NCBI GenBank assembly: GCA_009782865.1
Contig: WRIF01000021.1
Location: 1 to 11,322 of the forward strand
Direction: 5' to 3'
DNA length: 11,322 nucleotides
From: Promicromonosporaceae bacterium
GTDB lineage: Bacteria > Actinomycetota > Actinomycetes > Actinomycetales > Cellulomonadaceae
Positions 10,537 to 11,322 of this stretch are shown here, in pieces; position 1 is the stretch's first letter; each line of letters opens with the position of its first letter. The notes under the pieces were generated by a model. It worked only from the letters and a program-made list of their open reading frames with translations, did no database searches and had not been told where the DNA came from. A program made the position numbers and the translations under genes.

Positions 10537-11322
10537 GTGAGCACTCCCCGCAAGACGAAGGCGACTGCCGAGGCAGCGTCCGTCAAGGCCCCTGTGATCG
10601 ACGCTGCTGCCGAGGTCGACGCGCTGGTACAGAAGGCCCTCGTGGCCCTCGATGCCTACGCCGACTTCACGCAGGAGCAGATCGACCACATCGTCAAGAA
10701 GGCCTCCATCGCCGCGCTGCACATGCACGGCCAGCTGGCCAAGATGGCCGTCGACGAGACCGGCCGAGGCGTCTTTGAAGACAAGGCCACCAAGAACATC
10801 TTCGCGTGTGAGCACGTCACAAACTCGCTGAAGGACCTCAAGACCGTGGGCGTCATCGGCCGCGACGACCTCAACGGCATCGTGGAGATCGCTGAGCCGG
10901 TCGGCGTGGTCGCCGGGGTGACCCCGGTGACCAACCCCACCTCCACGGCAATCTTCAAGGCGCTGATCGCCCTGAAGACCCGCAACCCGATCATCTTCGG
11001 CTTCCACCCCTCGGCACAGCAGTGCTCCGTGGCCGCCGCCAAGATCGTGCGCGACGCCGCCATCGCGGCCGGCGCTCCCGCCGACTGCGTGCAGTGGATC
11101 GAGCACCCCTCGATCGCGGCCACCTCCGAGCTGATGAACCACCCGGGCACCTCGCTGGTGCTCGCCACCGGCGGCAATGCCATGGTGCGCGCCGCCTACT
11201 CGACCGGCAAGCCCGCCCTCGGCGTCGGCGCCGGTAACGTCCCGGCCTACATCGCCAAGGACGCCAAGATCCGTCGCGCCGTCAACGACATCGTCCTGTC
11301 CAAGGGCTTCGACAACGGGGTG
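10537..11322 (+). CDS. adhE: Bifunctional aldehyde-alcohol dehydrogenase AdhE, 3' partial
   Basis: AdhE reduces acetyl-CoA to acetaldehyde and then to ethanol, recycling NADH during fermentation. In other bacteria it forms long spirosome filaments. Only the first 262 codons are in the window, all from the N-terminal CoA-acylating aldehyde dehydrogenase domain: FTQEQIDHIVKKA, LAKMAVDETGRGVFEDKA, IAEPVGVVAGVTPVTNPTST, KALIALKTRNPIIF, LVLATGGNAMVRAAYSTGKP, GVGAGNVP. The window ends at FDNGV, and in E. coli AdhE the catalytic cysteine is two residues further on. The N-terminus is about 18 residues longer than that of E. coli AdhE, with a Lys/Ala-rich extension (residues 2-20). The N-terminal domain alone cannot exclude a monofunctional acetaldehyde dehydrogenase; the iron-dependent alcohol dehydrogenase half would lie downstream. 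A Rex-like operator and a good ribosome site precede it. Confidence 0.88.
   Translation, partial: MSTPRKTKATAEAASVKAPVIDAAAEVDALVQKALVALDAYADFTQEQIDHIVKKASIAALHMHGQLAKMAVDETGRGVFEDKATKNIFACEHVTNSLKDLKTVGVIGRDDLNGIVEIAEPVGVVAGVTPVTNPTSTAIFKALIALKTRNPIIFGFHPSAQQCSVAAAKIVRDAAIAAGAPADCVQWIEHPSIAATSELMNHPGTSLVLATGGNAMVRAAYSTGKPALGVGAGNVPAYIAKDAKIRRAVNDIVLSKGFDNGV

Overview
The window is a high-GC piece of an actinobacterial chromosome. One sampled line (3181-3240) has 48 G/C out of 60. The gene content fits a facultative or anaerobic actinobacterium: a compact pyrimidine operon, an actinobacterial-type (class 2) PyrF, a cysteine desulfurase-MnmA pair, and a fermentative AdhE behind a Rex-like operator. 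A member of the Propionibacteriaceae or Actinomycetaceae is my guess; nothing here fixes the genus.

Region 1 (1-5954, + strand) is the pyrimidine operon: pyrC (5' end outside the window), a fused carbamoyl-phosphate synthase gene, and pyrF. Both junctions are 4-base start/stop overlaps, so translation is probably coupled. The central gene is the most unusual object in the window. The N-terminal domain of CarA is joined in frame to a complete CarB by a Pro/Ala-rich linker, and the whole glutamine amidotransferase domain of CarA is absent.

Region 2 (5951-7694) looks like a small acquired accessory cassette of lower GC (35 of 60 in line 6841-6900). It holds a minus-strand GIY-YIG (T5orf172-like) nuclease-family gene that overlaps the end of pyrF tail to tail, and, divergent from it, a TIR-domain gene broken by a one-base frameshift. 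Both start codons lie exactly 6 bases after a TAnnnT hexamer, the layout expected for leaderless transcripts.

Region 3 (7695-8122) has no gene I can support. It contains two notable hairpins and, at its right edge, a third TAnnnT element in front of the next gene.

Region 4 (8123-10432) encodes a cysteine desulfurase and the tRNA 2-thiouridylase MnmA, 24 bases apart. Together they should supply sulfur for s2U34 of tRNA. The desulfurase keeps its PLP lysine and catalytic cysteine but lacks the usual Asp and Gln that hold the PLP ring. A terminator-like hairpin spans the mnmA stop codon.

Region 5 (10433-11322) carries a promoter with a Rex/CRP-like inverted repeat and the first 262 codons of adhE, cut by the window edge just before the expected catalytic cysteine of the aldehyde dehydrogenase domain.
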